Below, piece after piece: positions 15,796-24,977 of a DNA stretch of 64,000 bases. Origin of the DNA: Nitrospira sp. (GTDB lineage Bacteria > Nitrospirota > Nitrospiria > Nitrospirales > Nitrospiraceae); NCBI GenBank assembly GCA_022226935.1, contig CP092081.1:854734-918733 (forward strand), written 5' to 3'. A program made the position numbers and the translations under genes. Below the pieces are notes generated by a model, which searched no databases, was not told the origin of the DNA, and worked only from the letters and a program-made list of their open reading frames with translations. Within the stretch, counting starts at the first letter, position 1. Each line of letters opens with the position of its first letter.

Positions 15796-18700
15796 ATGAT
15801 GGTTCGAATCGTCGAGCTGTCCCTGGTGCAGCGGTTTTTGATCTGTGCGCTCGGATTCACGCTCCTCTTCGGCGGGTTGTACGCCTTTCAACAACTCGAC
15901 ATCGTGGCCTATCCCGATCCCTCGCCGCCCATGGTGGAGGTGATTACCCAGTTTCCCGGTTGGTCCGCGGAAGAAATCGAGCGGCAAATCACGATTCCCA
16001 TCGAAGTCGCGCTCAACGGGATGCCCGGCCTCACCGATATCCGCTCGCTGTCGATTTTCGGATTGAGCGATATCAAAATCTATTTCGATTTCAACACCCA
16101 GTACTTCTTCGATCGCCAGGAAGTCGTCAACCGCCTCTCGACTCTCAGTCTCCCGCAAAATGTCCAACCGGCTTTGTCGCCCTGGTGGGCGATCGCCGAA
16201 ATCTACCGGTATCAATTGCAGGGAGACGGGAAAGCGAGCCTGACCGATTTGAAAACGATCCAGGATTGGCAATTGCGGCGGGAGTTCCGGCGTGTGCCCG
16301 GTATCATTGATGTGACGGCGTTCGGCGGCACGACGCAGGAATATCACGTCGATATCGACCCGGGGAAACTCATCAGCTACCAGGTCAGTCTCGCTCAGGT
16401 CATGGAAGCCTTGACCAACAGCAATGCCAATGTCGGCGGCAATTATCTGACCGTGGGCGCGCAAAATTACAATATCCGCGGCCTCGGACTGATCAACGGT
16501 CTGGCGGATATCGAGAACGTGATGGTCGCCGAAAAAGAAGGCACCCCGATTTTCGTCAAGACGCTGGGGACTGTGTCCGTCGGCCACCGCGTGCGCCTGG
16601 GCAAGGTCGGCATCGACGACAATGACGACGTGGTCGAAGGCGTCATTTTGCTCCAGCGCGGGTATAAGGCGCTGTCCGTATTGGAGCGCGTGCGGGAGAA
16701 AGTCGAGGAGTTGAATAAGTGGAAGCTGCCGGAAGGCGTCAAGATCAAGACGTTCTACGATCGGACGGCCCTGATCCATACGACGGTCGAGACCGTGACG
16801 GACATCCTGATCAGCGGCATGGTGCTCGTGTTTGTCATCCTCTTCGTGTTTCTCGGGCATTTACGCGCCTCCCTCATTGTGGCGCTGACCATTCCGATGT
16901 CCCTGCTGTTCACCTTTACGATGATGGTGATGATCGGGCAGTCCGCGAACCTGATTTCCCTGGGCGCTATCGATTTCGGCATCATCGTCGATGCGACGTT
17001 GGTCATGGTGGAAAGCATTTTCTTTCATCTGGGGCATGATCGGCGGCTGGGTCTGACCGTGCCGCAGCAGATCGTGCGCGCCGCCCGCCAGGTGGGGCAG
17101 CCGATCTTCTTTTCCACCGCCATCATCGTGGTGGCGTTCATTCCGCTGTTCACGATGACCGGTGTGCCGGGAAAAATCTTTGCGCCGATGTCGATCACCT
17201 ACGGATTCGCCCTGTTCGGCGCGTTGCTGATGGCGTTTACGCTGGCCCCTGTGCTGTGCTCACTGCTTCTGACCGGTGTGGTCACGGAGCAAGACACCCG
17301 GTTCGTCAGCACGATTCGCCGGATGTATCTCGCGGTCTTGCGGTGGGCCCTGGCCCACAATATGAAAGTCATCGGCGCCGCCTTGCTCCTGCTGGTGGCG
17401 GCATTCGGAGCCCTGCAGTTCATCGGCGGGGAATTTATGCCGGCCTTGGAGGAAGGCAACCTGTGGGTGCGCGCCACGATGCCGGTGGATATTTCATTCG
17501 ACGAAGCGGCCCGGTTGACCGGGGAGATCCGCCAGATGTTCAGGAAATCGCCGGAAGTCGTCACGATCGTGTCTCAACTGGGCAGACCCGACGACGGCAC
17601 CGATCCCACCAGTTTTTTCAACGCGGAATTTCTCGCCAATCTCAAGCCGCATAAGGACTGGCGGCCGGGGCTCACCAAAGATCAACTGGTGGAGGAAATC
17701 GAAGAACGTCTCAAAGTCATCCCCGGCATCATCTTCAACTTTTCGCAGGTCATCCAAGACAATGTGGAAGAGGCGATGTCGGGCGTGAAGGGGGAAAATT
17801 CCATCAAGCTGTTCGGCACCGACTTGAAAACGATGGAAGCGAAGGCGGAAGAAATCGAGTCGGTCATGAAACGTGTGCACGGGGTCAAGGACCTGGGCAT
17901 TTTTCGCCTGGTAGGTCAACCGAATCTCTTGATCCAAGTCGATCGTGAAGCCAGTGCGCGCTATGGGCTGCGCGTCTCCGATGTCAACGCGGTCGTGCAG
18001 GCGGCGGTGGGTGGGCAAGCGGTCACGCAGGTGTTCGAAGGCGAGCGATTGTTCGATCTGGTCGTCCGGTTTCTCCCGGAGTTTCGGCGGGATGCGGAGA
18101 CCATCGGCAATATTCTGGTCAATACGCCGAACGGCGCGCGGATTCCCTTGAAACAGGTGGCGACGATCAAAACTCAGACCGGGGCCTTCATCATCTATCG
18201 AGAGAATAATGAGCGGTATATTCCGATCAAGTTCAGCGTGCGCGAGCGCGATCTGGAAAGCACGGTGAAAGAGGCGCAAACGAAAATGGCTCAGGCCGTG
18301 TCGCTCCCGGAACGGTACCGGATCGAATGGGCAGGCCAGTACGATCAACTCACCGCGGAGCAACAGCGCCTGACGATGATTGTGCCGGTGAGCCTGGTGA
18401 TTATTCTGTTCCTTCTCTATACGACGTTCAATTCCCTGACCAATGCCTTGCTCGTCCTGGTCACCGTCCCCTTTGCGCTGATCGGGGGAATATTCTCGCT
18501 TGTCTTCACGGGGACGCACTTCAGCATTTCTGCCGCCGTGGGAGTGATTTCGACGCTGGGAGTAGCGATTCTCGGGGGAGTCCTGTTAATCTCCCGTATT
18601 GAGGATTTTCGGCGCAGCGGCTTGGAGTTGCGTGAGGCCATCCTGAAGGGCGCGGATGTTCAGATGCGTCCCATTCTGATGGCCACGTTGGCGGCGGCCA

Positions 18701-18900
18701 TTGGGTTGCTGCCCGCCGCATTGGCGACAGGAATCGGCTCGCAGGCACAGCAACCCCTGGCGCGGGTCGTGGTCGGAGGAATGTTGACCGCGGCAGCGCT
18801 CATTCTCGTGGTGTTGCCGGTGTTGTATGAAGTGGTTCATCGGCGCACGCCGCCGCAAAGACCGTCGGAAGCCGGACAGGAGCCGCCGGCCCCTTATTAA
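15796..18900 (+). CDS. Heavy-metal efflux RND transporter (CzcA/CusA family)
   Basis: Inner-membrane proton-driven pump of 1034 residues, the normal RND size, with a 4+8 arrangement of membrane segments around two large periplasmic loops. The TM4 motif reads DFGIIVDATLVMVE, with D393, D399 and E406 matching the spacing of D402, D408 and E415 in CzcA. That assigns it to the HME (metal) branch rather than the drug branch. AYPDPSPPMVEV and GGEFMPALEEGN are also HME-like. The metal is unknown; I did not find a clear CusA-type Met triad. ATG ATG offers two adjacent starts. Confidence 0.9.
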   Translation: MMVRIVELSLVQRFLICALGFTLLFGGLYAFQQLDIVAYPDPSPPMVEVITQFPGWSAEEIERQITIPIEVALNGMPGLTDIRSLSIFGLSDIKIYFDFNTQYFFDRQEVVNRLSTLSLPQNVQPALSPWWAIAEIYRYQLQGDGKASLTDLKTIQDWQLRREFRRVPGIIDVTAFGGTTQEYHVDIDPGKLISYQVSLAQVMEALTNSNANVGGNYLTVGAQNYNIRGLGLINGLADIENVMVAEKEGTPIFVKTLGTVSVGHRVRLGKVGIDDNDDVVEGVILLQRGYKALSVLERVREKVEELNKWKLPEGVKIKTFYDRTALIHTTVETVTDILISGMVLVFVILFVFLGHLRASLIVALTIPMSLLFTFTMMVMIGQSANLISLGAIDFGIIVDATLVMVESIFFHLGHDRRLGLTVPQQIVRAARQVGQPIFFSTAIIVVAFIPLFTMTGVPGKIFAPMSITYGFALFGALLMAFTLAPVLCSLLLTGVVTEQDTRFVSTIRRMYLAVLRWALAHNMKVIGAALLLLVAAFGALQFIGGEFMPALEEGNLWVRATMPVDISFDEAARLTGEIRQMFRKSPEVVTIVSQLGRPDDGTDPTSFFNAEFLANLKPHKDWRPGLTKDQLVEEIEERLKVIPGIIFNFSQVIQDNVEEAMSGVKGENSIKLFGTDLKTMEAKAEEIESVMKRVHGVKDLGIFRLVGQPNLLIQVDREASARYGLRVSDVNAVVQAAVGGQAVTQVFEGERLFDLVVRFLPEFRRDAETIGNILVNTPNGARIPLKQVATIKTQTGAFIIYRENNERYIPIKFSVRERDLESTVKEAQTKMAQAVSLPERYRIEWAGQYDQLTAEQQRLTMIVPVSLVIILFLLYTTFNSLTNALLVLVTVPFALIGGIFSLVFTGTHFSISAAVGVISTLGVAILGGVLLISRIEDFRRSGLELREAILKGADVQMRPILMATLAAAIGLLPAALATGIGSQAQQPLARVVVGGMLTAAALILVVLPVLYEVVHRRTPPQRPSEAGQEPPAPY

Positions 18901-18928
18901 TGACAACGTGTGTGAGAGGGATGTGATC

Positions 18929-19732
18929 ATGATCGGAGCGGGGCAGCAGAGAATACGTCAAACGGTGGTGTTGGGTCTCGTTCTCCTGAACCTCATGGGA
19001 ATGCGGCCTGAGTCGGGCTGGTCTGCCGCCATGGTCTGGCCGGTGCAAATGCCGTATGAGGCACCGCCCAAGTCGGAACCGGTTCCCGATGTCTCGGTGG
19101 CGCCCAATACCAAGGCGTTGACGCCGGAGGAACTTCAGCGGGCGGAGTCCCTCTTGCCGCTCCTGGAAGGAAAGCAGGAGTTCTGGGCCATGGGCGAATT
19201 TGTCCATTTGGGCGAGCCCGCATTACCGGTGCTGACCAAGGCGCTCACGATGCCCGGCCCCCGCATCCGGTACAATGCCATCGAGACGATGTCGATGATC
19301 AAAGCTCCGGCCGCGACGCCGGCCTTATTGGACGCGGCGAAATTGGCCACCGAAATTCCGCGTATCCGGGAGCATGCGTTACGGGTAGCCGTGCGACTCG
19401 ACCCTCAGCAGGCGCCCCCCGCCATCGAAGCGATGGCCAAAGATCCGAACTCGGTGATTCGAAAAGCGGCCGCGTTCGAAGCCCGGTATGTGCGGAAAAA
19501 AGAGGTGATCCAGCCGCTGATCGATCTGCTGGGAGACGAGGAAAAGTTTGTCGCCATGTCCGCCGTCCAATCGTTATGGACCTTGACCCGGCACGAGACA
19601 GAGTTCCACGATTGGGATGCCTCCAATAGGCAGGATCGCCAGAACTGGGCGCAGGAGTGGATCGAATGGTGGAATCAATCGAAGGAAACATTTGAAATTC
19701 CTGAGCCCAAAAGCCGCAAGCAGGCCGGTTGA
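18929..19732 (+). CDS. Secreted HEAT-repeat protein of unknown role
   Basis: The ATG is chosen over longer frames because GAGAGGG lies 8 nt upstream and the N-terminus then forms a signal peptide (QTVVLGLVLLNLMGMRPESGWSA). Residues 80-230 form about four HEAT-like helix pairs (PALPVLTKALTMPGPRIRY, IREHALRVAVRLDP, NSVIRKAAAFEARYV, VAMSAVQSLWTL). It ends with a Trp-rich segment and no catalytic motif. It sits 28 bp after the pump gene and may be co-transcribed, so a periplasmic scaffold is conceivable, but this is inference. Confidence 0.7.
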   Translation: MIGAGQQRIRQTVVLGLVLLNLMGMRPESGWSAAMVWPVQMPYEAPPKSEPVPDVSVAPNTKALTPEELQRAESLLPLLEGKQEFWAMGEFVHLGEPALPVLTKALTMPGPRIRYNAIETMSMIKAPAATPALLDAAKLATEIPRIREHALRVAVRLDPQQAPPAIEAMAKDPNSVIRKAAAFEARYVRKKEVIQPLIDLLGDEEKFVAMSAVQSLWTLTRHETEFHDWDASNRQDRQNWAQEWIEWWNQSKETFEIPEPKSRKQAG

Positions 19733-19844
19733 CATCGGAATGCACCAGGCGGTTGCACAGCCTCAAAAGGCCGTGGTAGGTACATAACCAGACAACAGGG
19801 GCGCGGCCGAAGGAGTCGCGCAGAGGCAGAGATAAGGGTGGAAC

Positions 19845-20375
19845 ATGGCCATATTGGCAATCAGTAAACTGGGGAATCCGATTCTTCGGCAGCAAGCGCA
19901 GTCGGTGTCTCCGAGCGAGATAAAAAAAGCGGCCTTTCAGCAGCTCATTGATGACATGTTCGAAACCATGTATGACGAACCGGGCATCGGCCTGGCCGCC
20001 CCGCAGGTGGGACGGTCGCAGCAACTCGTCGTGATGGATTGTCCAGGCGAAGGGGGTTTTCCGAAGACCGTGCTCATCAATCCGACGATTCGTTTCTACG
20101 GGCCAGAGCAGGCGGAGGGGTGGGAAGGTTGCCTCAGTGTGGACGGGTTACGGGGCAGAGTGACACGGCCGTCGACCGTGCGTGTGACCGGACTGGACCG
20201 TGACGGCAAACCGTTCGATTTTGAAGCCAGCGGGCTGTACGCCGTGTGTATCCAGCATGAGCTGGACCATCTCATCGGCAAGTTATTCATCGACCGCATG
20301 ACCGACTTCTCCACCCTGACCCAGATGGATGAATTTCAAAAGTATTGGCAGAAGGAACCGGCCAGTGTCATCTGA
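19845..20375 (+). CDS. def: Peptide deformylase
   Basis: Removes the N-formyl group from nascent proteins. All three metal/active-site motifs are present: GIGLAAPQ (47-54), EGCLS (94-98, ligand Cys96) and QHELDH (137-142, ligands His138 and His142, catalytic Glu139). Length (176 aa) is typical of type I enzymes. AAGGGTGG lies upstream of the ATG. The exporter gene follows after 24 bp. Confidence 0.96.
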   Translation: MAILAISKLGNPILRQQAQSVSPSEIKKAAFQQLIDDMFETMYDEPGIGLAAPQVGRSQQLVVMDCPGEGGFPKTVLINPTIRFYGPEQAEGWEGCLSVDGLRGRVTRPSTVRVTGLDRDGKPFDFEASGLYAVCIQHELDHLIGKLFIDRMTDFSTLTQMDEFQKYWQKEPASVI

Positions 20376-20399
20376 TCCGTCCCGGATCGCCGAGTCGTT

Positions 20400-22124
20400 G
20401 TGAACTCGCTCCTGCGCGTTCTGTCTTATCTCAAGCCGTTCCGGATGCTGGCGGTGGTGACCTTCGTCTGCGCGGGGCTCGCCACGGCGCTGGAATTGGT
20501 TCCGCCCTATCTCGTCAAAATCGTCATCGATGATGTGATCCAAGCCAAGCGGCCCGAGATGCTCATCTGGGTATTGGGCGCCCTGTTGGGGTCTTATGTT
20601 CTGCGGAACCTGATGAGTTCGATGCGGGTGCGATTCAACAATTTGCTGGAGCAGAAGGCCGTGCATACGCTGCGCATGCAGGTCTTCGGCGCGTTGCAAC
20701 GTTTATCGCTGAGTTATTTTGAAAATCGATCGACCGGCGAGATCATGACGCGGGTGACCAGCGATACCGAACATGTCGAACGCATCTTTGTCGATGGGCT
20801 CGAAGGGTTGCTGACCGCCTCCCTCACGTTGATCGGCATCACGGTCATGATGTTTGTGCTGAACTGGAAATTGGCGCTGCTGTCACTGCTGCCTATTCCG
20901 ATCCTGATCGTCTGTGCCGCCTGGTTCACGAAGCGCGTGCACAAGTACTATGCGGAGATCCGCAAAAGCGTGGCCGACCTCAATGCGTACCTGCAGGATG
21001 CTCTGTCGGGCATCAAGGAAACCATCGGCTTCAATCAGCATGACTATGAGCGGAAGCGCTTTGAAACCTTGAGCCAGACCTACAGCCAGAACAGTTTGCG
21101 GGCCATGTTTCTGTGGTCCTGGTATTGGCCGGGCATGGTATTTGTGGGCAGTACCGGCACAGTCCTCATTCTCTGGTATGGAGCGGAAGAAGTGATGGCT
21201 GGGAATTTAACGGTCGGCCAGTTGGTCATGTTCCTCTCGTATCTCGGGCTGTTTTATACGCCGATCAACGAAATCCATTCGCTGAACCATATGCTGCAAC
21301 ATGCTCTGGCGGCCAGCGAACGCGTGTTCGAAATCCTCGATACGAAAGCGGAGGTCGAAGATCGGCCGGGCGCGGTCCGGCCTGTCGACCGATTGAAGGG
21401 GGCGGTGGAATATCGGCAAGTGGTCTTCGGTTACCGGGCAGAAGGTACGGTCTTATCCGATGTGAATCTGACCGTACGGCCTGGTGAGCGGATTGCACTG
21501 GTGGGACCGAGCGGTGCTGGAAAAACGTCCTTGCTGAAGCTGCTGATGCGGTTTTACGATGTCCGTAGCGGCGCGGTGTTAGTGGATGGCTATGATGTCC
21601 GGGACCTGCCGGTGGCGTTTTTGAGGGGGCAGATCGGCCTGGTGCAGCAGGAGCCCTTTCTCTTTAACGGAACGGTGCGGCAGAATATTGTCTACAGCGA
21701 CCTGTCGGCCAGCCACGAACGCGTCGAAGCGGCAGCCCGCGCGGCGCGCGCGCACGACTTTATCATCCGGCTGCCGGATGGGTATGATAGTTGGATCGGT
21801 GAGCGGGGCGTCAAATTGTCGGTCGGACAGAAGCAGCGTGTCTCCATCGCCCGTGTGCTGTTGAAGGATCCGCCGATCGTGATCTTCGATGAGGCGACTT
21901 CCAATATCGACACGGAGACCGAGGTCAAAATCCGTGAAGCCCTGAACGATCTGACGAAGGGACGTACGACCTTCATCATCGCGCATCGCCTCGCGACGCT
22001 ACACGATGTGGACCGCATCATCGTCGTAGAACATGGGACCATTGTCGAAGAAGGCAATCACGACGCCCTCATGAAACGCGGCGGGGTCTATGCGGGGCTC
22101 TATGAAGCGCAGTTCAAGATTTAG
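20400..22124 (+). CDS. ABC exporter, MsbA/lipid-A or multidrug type (fused TM and ATPase)
   Basis: A 574-residue half-transporter. Residues 1-310 contain six membrane segments of the exporter fold. The ATPase follows, with Walker A GPSGAGKT (369-376), a signature LSVGQKQR (473-480; Val replaces the first Gly of the usual LSGGQ), Walker B IVIFDEATSNID and H-loop IIAHRL. It functions as a homodimer or heterodimer. General sequence (KLSYFENRSTGEIMTRV-like segment, FYTPINEIHSLNHMLQ) is closest to MsbA/Sav1866-type exporters; the substrate is not readable. It starts at GTG. One base separates its stop from a palindromic repeat. Confidence 0.88.
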   Translation: MNSLLRVLSYLKPFRMLAVVTFVCAGLATALELVPPYLVKIVIDDVIQAKRPEMLIWVLGALLGSYVLRNLMSSMRVRFNNLLEQKAVHTLRMQVFGALQRLSLSYFENRSTGEIMTRVTSDTEHVERIFVDGLEGLLTASLTLIGITVMMFVLNWKLALLSLLPIPILIVCAAWFTKRVHKYYAEIRKSVADLNAYLQDALSGIKETIGFNQHDYERKRFETLSQTYSQNSLRAMFLWSWYWPGMVFVGSTGTVLILWYGAEEVMAGNLTVGQLVMFLSYLGLFYTPINEIHSLNHMLQHALAASERVFEILDTKAEVEDRPGAVRPVDRLKGAVEYRQVVFGYRAEGTVLSDVNLTVRPGERIALVGPSGAGKTSLLKLLMRFYDVRSGAVLVDGYDVRDLPVAFLRGQIGLVQQEPFLFNGTVRQNIVYSDLSASHERVEAAARAARAHDFIIRLPDGYDSWIGERGVKLSVGQKQRVSIARVLLKDPPIVIFDEATSNIDTETEVKIREALNDLTKGRTTFIIAHRLATLHDVDRIIVVEHGTIVEEGNHDALMKRGGVYAGLYEAQFKI

Positions 22125-22125
22125 G

Positions 22126-22247
22126 AGGATGCTGAAAATGTCCGCCAGCGGCGTTCTCGCATCGCAAAATCGCTCAACGTACCGCAAGGGTATGCCTCGC
22201 TCTTTTGCATCGCTGCGGCCTTGCCGGACAGCCATTTTGAGCATCCT
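22126..22247. repeat. ~122-bp imperfect palindrome, copy A
   Basis: It begins AGGATGCTGAAAATG and ends CATTTTGAGCATCCT. The centre has a second inverted repeat, CGTACC with GGTATG around GCAAG, which keeps pairing through a G-U wobble. It lies one base after the exporter stop codon. Related copies B, C and D, and truncated E, are in this window. Confidence 0.9.
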
Positions 22248-22352
22248 TGGGATTAGAAAACGAGAATATCTGGAGTCAATATTCATTGGTCGACGAATGT
22301 TTACGCATTACGATGGTTGAGATGTTCATGATGATCCAAGGGGGCAAGAGAA

Positions 22353-22547
22353 ATGGTGCTGATATACGAAAATGATCCGCTCGACAATGAGGACGCTCGA
22401 GGGCGGTTTTATCACGTGTGCCGGGGGCGGATCGATCGGACGGAAATTATCTTGCCTCAAGGGCAATCGATATACGAGTGTGCGGTATGCGGGATTGATC
22501 TGGAGCCGGAAGATTTCTGGGTCGCCAGGCAAAAAGGATCGGTGTAG
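22353..22547 (+). CDS. Small protein with a CxxC pair, 64 aa
   Basis: Preceded by AAGGGGGCAAGAG. A compact acidic protein with YECAVCGIDLEPEDFW near the middle, resembling half of a zinc ribbon. There is no signal peptide. It is followed 42 bp later by a second small Cys-containing protein, suggesting a two-gene unit. Family unknown to me. Confidence 0.6.
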   Translation: MVLIYENDPLDNEDARGRFYHVCRGRIDRTEIILPQGQSIYECAVCGIDLEPEDFWVARQKGSV

Positions 22548-22589
22548 CGCGGTTGCGCGCATCGGATGACGATACAGAGGGAGTTCGTT

Positions 22590-22799
22590 ATGGCTGGAAG
22601 TATAGGCCGGAAGACGGTATCGGTCTCACGGGGGCTGATGATGCTGTGCGAGACCTGCTTCGATCAGGTGTATGCCGAGAAGCTGCCGGACGCGCGGAAT
22701 TTTATCGCCGACCACGAGGCGTTGTTCGACACGATTTGTATGGGCTGCACCGACATCAATCGCCCGCTGATCGACGATATGCTGGGTAGTTCAGAGTAG
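22590..22799 (+). CDS. Small protein with two CxxC pairs, 69 aa
   Basis: The start is set by AGAGGGAG 6 nt upstream; a longer frame from 22566 has no such site. It contains LCETCFDQV (about residues 19-27) and ICMGCTDIN (about 49-57), so four Cys that could hold one zinc. I do not recognise the family. It pairs with the preceding Cys-containing gene. Confidence 0.6.
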   Translation: MAGSIGRKTVSVSRGLMMLCETCFDQVYAEKLPDARNFIADHEALFDTICMGCTDINRPLIDDMLGSSE

Positions 22800-22901
22800 C
22801 TACCTCGGTGCTTCACGAAGCGCCCATCACACATCCTCGAACATATCGCTGCGCCTCGGAGGGATAGCCTCTAGCTTGGCCGTATCATCGCTGCGCAAAA
22901 G

Positions 22902-23231
22902 CTACTTGCACGTCTTTCCGTCGAAGTGCAGGCAGGTCGATTCGCCGGATTTCACCTTCCAGGTTTTCAGGAGCGGGGGCTGGCCTTCGCGCGTTTCCAC
23001 GACGATATCCACGAGTCCAGACTGCGGCAGTTTTTCGATGTGAGCCTTGGCTTCTTCCGGAACCTCCACCCAAAAGACCGCGCCCAGCGTCGAGATGAGT
23101 ATGCGGCTGTTTTCCACATCCACATTGATGATGGGGCTGTAGTAGCTCTTTTCGGCCGCAGAGGCACGGAGAGGATTGATGATGCCGGTTAGGCAGAGGA
23201 TGAATGCGACGATTAAAAGAATGGATCGCAT
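22902..23231 (-). CDS. Small exported protein of unknown function, 109 aa
   Basis: GAAGGGAG lies 6-7 nt before the chosen ATG. A signal peptide (MRSILLIVAFILCLTGIINPLRASA) leads into a small beta-rich domain (YYSPIINVDVENSRILISTLGAVFWVEVPEEA is the core region, about residues 30-60). Two Cys near the C-terminus (CLHFDGKTCK) may form a disulfide. Likely periplasmic. A longer frame upstream is out of keeping with the ribosome site. Confidence 0.65.
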   Translation of the reverse strand: MRSILLIVAFILCLTGIINPLRASAAEKSYYSPIINVDVENSRILISTLGAVFWVEVPEEAKAHIEKLPQSGLVDIVVETREGQPPLLKTWKVKSGESTCLHFDGKTCK

Positions 23232-23331
23232 CGAATGCTCCCTTCGATGACAAAGACAAAGCTGGATTATGGCACCGTTGCCGGTCGATTGGTAGAGGAA
23301 TTGCGGTGGAATGGTTCGAGCAGTGGAATGA

Positions 23332-23844
23332 TTAACTGATGTGGATGTCGGCGGGCCGGACTTGGCCGCCGGTGATCCAGTAGGTGCGAATATCGGCTGC
23401 GGGGGCATGCATGAGTGAAACCAGCAGATAGGCCGGAACAGGCAAGTTGATCCGTTGCCAGATTTCCTCGTAGTCCGTCGCGATTTTGATATCGGTGTGA
23501 GACGGCCGCGCCGGATCCTTCGGATGAGAATGATAGACGACTTGCAGGTCCAGACCGTTCTTGCGAATGTCTTTCTTCGCCGCGGAAAAGTCGCCCATAT
23601 CCATCACAAAGGCGATTTCCGCCCGTTCTTCAGGTGAGAGACGTTCCAGATGGGCGACCTTGTCGTCATCGAACGTAGAGAGTTTTTCCGCCCCTTCCAC
23701 CGCCACGATGTTCGTGATGCGGTAGAGGTGCGTGACGGTCTTGTTCTTTCCGGCCAACAGGCCGCAACATTCGAACGGCGCCAATTCGCGCGCATGGGCG
23801 ACGATTTGATCCAGGATGTGCTGCGGGATCGACAGATCAGGCAT
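23332..23844 (-). CDS. JAMM/MPN (Mov34-PAD1) zinc metallopeptidase, Mec-like
   Basis: The 170-residue protein has the complete JAMM motif: Glu25 (FECCGLL), then H105-S-H107, seven residues, S115, two residues, D118. Prokaryotic members such as Mec of Mycobacterium and QbsD of Pseudomonas hydrolyse bonds at the C-terminus of ThiS-like sulfur carriers, releasing cysteine or trimming extra residues. Here it is the last gene of a minus-strand run with two carriers and two E1 enzymes, one base after the moeB-like gene. Function in carrier processing is inferred from that context. Confidence 0.9.
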   Translation of the reverse strand: MPDLSIPQHILDQIVAHARELAPFECCGLLAGKNKTVTHLYRITNIVAVEGAEKLSTFDDDKVAHLERLSPEERAEIAFVMDMGDFSAAKKDIRKNGLDLQVVYHSHPKDPARPSHTDIKIATDYEEIWQRINLPVPAYLLVSLMHAPAADIRTYWITGGQVRPADIHIS

Positions 23845-23845
23845 G

Positions 23846-24649
23846 TCAGATGGTGCAGGCCACGCTGTAATCTCCGCCGAGATCCTTGATTGTCGGGGTG
23901 GCGCTGCACAGAGGGCAACGCGGATCTTTCGGGCGGGAGACCTTGCGGAATTTCATTTCCAATGCATCGTAGATCACCAGTTTATCTGCGATCGTTTCGC
24001 CGATGCCGAGAATTTCCTTGATGGCTTCCGATGCCTGGAGAATGCCCATGGTGCCGGCCAGCACGCCCAACACTCCCGCTTCCTGGCAGTTCGGAACAAG
24101 GCCAGCAGGAGGTGGCTCGGGGTAGAGGCAGCGGTAGCAGGGGAATCCGGCATGCGGCTTGATGCTCGTGAGCTGGCCTTCGAATCGGAACATGCTGGCC
24201 GAGATCAGCGTCTTCTTGGCGAAGAAGCAGGCATCGTTGACCAGAAAACGCGTGGTGAAATTATCGGATCCGTCCAGCACGATGTCGTAGTCAGATACCA
24301 GCCCGAGAATATTTTCGGTATCGACGTTCAGTTGATAGGTCTTGATCGTAATGTCGGGATTGATGGCCGACAGCATCCGTCGTCCTGATTCCACCTTGGG
24401 TACGCCGACGGTCGCAGTGGTATGCAGAATCTGCCGCTGGAGGTTGGACAAGTCCACGACATCGCCATCGACCAGACCGATCGTGCCGATGCCAGCTGCC
24501 GCCAAGTAGAGGGCCGCGGGCGATCCAAGGCCGCCGGCGCCGATCAACAGCACCTTGGCTTTTGCCAGTTTGACCTGCCCCTTGCCGCCCACTTCGTTGA
24601 GGATGATGTGCCGGCTGTAGCGCTGAATTTGCTGGTCGGTAAATTCCAT
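23846..24649 (-). CDS. moeB: MoeB/ThiF-family E1-like adenylyltransferase (copy 1)
   Basis: Adenylates the C-terminal Gly of a ubiquitin-fold sulfur carrier. The chosen start MEFTDQQ matches its paralogue and gives 267 residues. ATP site GAGGLG (37-42), the arginine-bearing NLQRQ (69-73), zinc Cys pairs C171/C174 and C245/C248, and the candidate catalytic Cys188 in NCQEAGVLG are all present. There is no rhodanese domain. An 86-bp gap with an inverted repeat separates it from the NIL gene upstream. The partner is probably the GG-ending carrier two genes upstream. Confidence 0.88.
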   Translation of the reverse strand: MEFTDQQIQRYSRHIILNEVGGKGQVKLAKAKVLLIGAGGLGSPAALYLAAAGIGTIGLVDGDVVDLSNLQRQILHTTATVGVPKVESGRRMLSAINPDITIKTYQLNVDTENILGLVSDYDIVLDGSDNFTTRFLVNDACFFAKKTLISASMFRFEGQLTSIKPHAGFPCYRCLYPEPPPAGLVPNCQEAGVLGVLAGTMGILQASEAIKEILGIGETIADKLVIYDALEMKFRKVSRPKDPRCPLCSATPTIKDLGGDYSVACTI

Positions 24650-24671
24650 TCGACTGGTCTCTCGTCGTTCG

Positions 24672-24702
24672 TCAGAGGAGAACCGGTTGAAGGCTTCCTC
24701 TG
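24672..24702. repeat. Inverted repeat between NIL and moeB-like genes
   Basis: TCAGAGGA and TCCTCTGA face each other over a 15-nt loop; flanking GTCGTTCGT and AACGAACG may extend it. It could form an intra-operon hairpin affecting mRNA processing or stability. Confidence 0.45.
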
Positions 24703-24735
24703 AGGCACGCGTCACAACGAACGCGTCACGCCTGG

Positions 24736-24975
24736 TTATTCCACCACATTCAATTCAATCGGGTCGACGACGCAACCTTTGGTCCGAATGCCGTCGATGG
24801 CCCGTTCGATCTCTTCCGTTTCGCCGGTGAGTTCGAGGTCCATCCATCCTGTGGTCTCGCGCACATCGGCGCGGCGCACATTGGTGACCACTCTGAATTC
24901 ATGGCCGATCTGGTAGATGATCGGTTCTTTGATCTTATTTTCAGGAAACCGAATGTGAAATCGTAGGCTGGTCAT
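24736..24975 (-). CDS. NIL-domain protein, 79 aa
   Basis: A stand-alone ferredoxin-like-fold NIL domain: SLRFHIRFPENKIKEPIIYQ at the start, then VVTNVRRADVRETTGWMDLELTG. NIL domains occur on methionine importers (MetN) and in archaeal/anaerobe homocysteine-forming systems. Here it follows the GG-ending carrier by two bases, so it likely takes part in the same sulfur transfer. No Cys is present, so it would have a binding rather than redox role. Confidence 0.8.
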   Translation of the reverse strand: MTSLRFHIRFPENKIKEPIIYQIGHEFRVVTNVRRADVRETTGWMDLELTGETEEIERAIDGIRTKGCVVDPIELNVVE

Positions 24976-24977
24976 GG

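Noticed and set aside
15544-16860. 438-aa open frame on the minus strand
   Set aside because: Antisense to the adaptor and RND pump genes, rich in Asp/His as is typical of reverse-complement artefacts.
17494-18519. 341-aa open frame on the minus strand
   Set aside because: Antisense within the RND pump; no motifs.
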